Shown here: positions 5,740 to 6,701 of the stretch, piece after piece
Position numbering within the stretch: position 1 is the stretch's first letter
Layout: each line of letters begins with the position of its first letter
Source: JBAWXE01 sp037144255
Lineage (GTDB): Bacteria > Bacteroidota > Bacteroidia > Chitinophagales > Chitinophagaceae
DNA length: 6,701 bases
Assembly (NCBI GenBank): GCA_037144255.1
Contig: JBAWXE010000118.1
Location: 1-6,701, forward strand
Reading direction: 5' to 3'
Made by a program: the position numbers and the translations under genes
Notes under the pieces: model-generated
Seen by the model: only the letters and a program-made list of their open reading frames with translations
The model's database searches: none
Told to the model about the DNA's origin: nothing

Positions 5740-6701
5740 TTACACTTTTGCTTCTTCTTGTGCTAATATGATCTTACGTTGTCCTAGCATTTGGAAGTAA
5801 GATTCAAGCCTGTTTTTGATATTTGCATAAGAAAAATATCGAGGGTCAACAAGATCACTCTCAATAAAACCTACCGGAATTCCACATCTTTGTTCAATTT
5901 CTCTCATCATTAATAATTGCCCAGCAGAAAAGGAGTTACAACTCTTAATAGAATTGATCAAGAACCCATCAGCTTTATATTCTTTGATATAATATTCCAA
6001 CAGATCAACTCTTTGTGGCAGATTGAGGTTTGTATAGCATCCCATACAGTATTTAGCAAGACTTTCTAATGGCTTTCCGGGCTCATGTCTGAATCCTTGA
6101 TCATATACACCTCCAACTTTTGTGTAAGTTGACGCTACAATAACAGCCCCCATATCGTAGAATATTTTCCAGAATTCTCTAAAATTGGTCCAGTTAGGAG
6201 GCCCTTCTACTACTAATCGGAAACGCTCTTCTTTCATTTCACCTTCCGGTGTCACAGGTAGCAATCCTTGCTCCAGTCTTTCAGTTACTTCATTATATAG
6301 TTCTTGATAATATTCAACTGCTTTTTCGGTTCCTCTAAATGCAGTAAAGAGAGGTCCCATATAATATACACCAGCAAAATATGAATCGATTGGAGAAGGC
6401 CTATTCTTAGCTGTTTGTAACACTTTAACCCACAGATCTTCAGCTTTTGCAGAATTTTCAAGCATTGTTGAAAGTCTGTCAAAATCTAGTTTCTTACCAG
6501 CAACCTTTTCCATTTTAGGTATCACATCTTCTTTCAGTTGCTTTACCATATAGTTTACCTGATCTTCAGTTATTGATCCATCTTCTTGATATGGTGTATG
6601 TAACATTGCAATTTCCACACCTGGGTACAATCTTTCAAGGTTTTCAAACCATTTAAGGAATGTGAAACATCCAGTATAGCTTAATAACAATAGGTCTGGA
6701 T
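5740..6701 (-). CDS. bcrB: Benzoyl-CoA reductase subunit B, 5'-truncated by the window edge
   Basis: This is a catalytic-side subunit of ATP-dependent class I benzoyl-CoA reductase, which reduces the aromatic ring of benzoyl-CoA to a cyclohexadienoyl-CoA in the cytoplasm. About 319 residues are visible and the stop is TAA. The frame stays open to base 6701, where the visible protein begins Pro-Asp-Leu and runs into LLLSYTGCFTF. An internal TTG near 6690 is therefore not the start, and roughly 115 N-terminal residues are missing if the protein has the family's usual length of about 435. Family signatures are FRGTEKAVEYY, EGPPNWTNFREFW, GAVIVASTYTKVGG, KYCMGCYTN, NSIKSCNSFSAGQ and ESDLVDPRYFS. 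The cysteines in YTGCF and KSCNSF are probable [4Fe-4S] ligands by analogy with 2-hydroxyacyl-CoA dehydratases; the third expected ligand lies upstream of the window. From memory the sequence agrees closely with Thauera BcrB. It lies 31 nt before bcrA, as in known bcrCBAD clusters. The exact aryl-CoA substrate cannot be read from the sequence. Confidence 0.93.
   Translation of the reverse strand, partial: PDLLLLSYTGCFTFLKWFENLERLYPGVEIAMLHTPYQEDGSITEDQVNYMVKQLKEDVIPKMEKVAGKKLDFDRLSTMLENSAKAEDLWVKVLQTAKNRPSPIDSYFAGVYYMGPLFTAFRGTEKAVEYYQELYNEVTERLEQGLLPVTPEGEMKEERFRLVVEGPPNWTNFREFWKIFYDMGAVIVASTYTKVGGVYDQGFRHEPGKPLESLAKYCMGCYTNLNLPQRVDLLEYYIKEYKADGFLINSIKSCNSFSAGQLLMMREIEQRCGIPVGFIESDLVDPRYFSYANIKNRLESYFQMLGQRKIILAQEEAKV

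Larger units (their letters stand above)
1..6701 (-). other. Probable benzoyl-CoA reductase operon, both ends outside or at the window edge
   Basis: Five genes run in the same direction with gaps of 31, 28, 55 and 11 nt and no recognisable terminator between them. All five end in TAA and share the same AT-rich codon choice, so nothing suggests that one of them arrived separately. The order bcrB-bcrA-bcrD follows the known bcrCBAD order, which predicts a bcrC gene upstream of base 6701. Only four bases follow the last stop, so further genes may lie downstream. Confidence 0.75.

Noticed and set aside
6285..6482. A 65-codon minus-strand frame inside bcrB
   Set aside because: It overlaps conserved BcrB sequence in another frame and has no features of its own.
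6688..6690. TTG as the start codon of bcrB
   Set aside because: The frame continues to the window edge and the upstream residues Pro-Asp-Leu match the interior of the BcrB family, so this is an internal leucine codon.

Overview
The window is a single, tightly packed block of five genes, all on the minus strand, so transcription runs from the high-coordinate end towards base 1. In transcription order they are: a 5'-truncated bcrB (catalytic-side subunit of ATP-dependent class I benzoyl-CoA reductase), bcrA (ATPase subunit with a large helical insertion), bcrD (compact ATPase subunit), a fused alpha/beta ADP-forming acyl-CoA synthetase, and a 405-residue protein of the BcrB/BcrC/HgdB family (2-hydroxyacyl-CoA dehydratase D component). 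The gaps between them are 31, 28, 55 and 11 nt. None holds a recognisable terminator or promoter, so this looks like one operon whose 5' end lies outside the window.

BcrA and BcrD match, as I remember them, the Thauera-type benzoyl-CoA reductase proteins over nearly their whole length. They keep the ASKHA ATPase fold signatures and the paired cysteines for the [4Fe-4S] cluster that bridges the two subunits. BcrB matches the Thauera BcrB C-terminal three quarters. In the known bcrCBAD order the gene upstream of bcrB is bcrC, so the true bcrC could lie just beyond base 6701. If so, the 405-residue protein is an extra, fifth HgdB-type subunit. If not, it is the bcrC equivalent moved to the end of the operon. 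The window cannot settle this, but the 405-residue protein resembles BcrB and HgdB more than Thauera BcrC.

Likely joint function: reduced ferredoxin feeds electrons to the BcrA/BcrD ATPase, which transfers them at low potential, with ATP hydrolysis, to the BcrB-containing catalytic module. That module dearomatises benzoyl-CoA or a related aryl-CoA to a cyclic dienoyl-CoA. The ADP-forming synthetase could make the aryl-CoA from free acid at the cost of one phosphoanhydride bond, or recover ATP from an acyl-CoA product. Which direction it runs is inference.

Organism: a strictly or facultatively anaerobic bacterium with an AT-rich genome. All five stop codons are TAA, codons mostly end in A or T, and only one of the four visible starts has a Shine-Dalgarno-like sequence. 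Weak Shine-Dalgarno use and AT-richness would fit Bacteroidota, but Clostridia or other anaerobes are not excluded. No RNA gene, mobile element, repeat array or CRISPR was seen. The window has no gene-free stretch longer than 55 nt.
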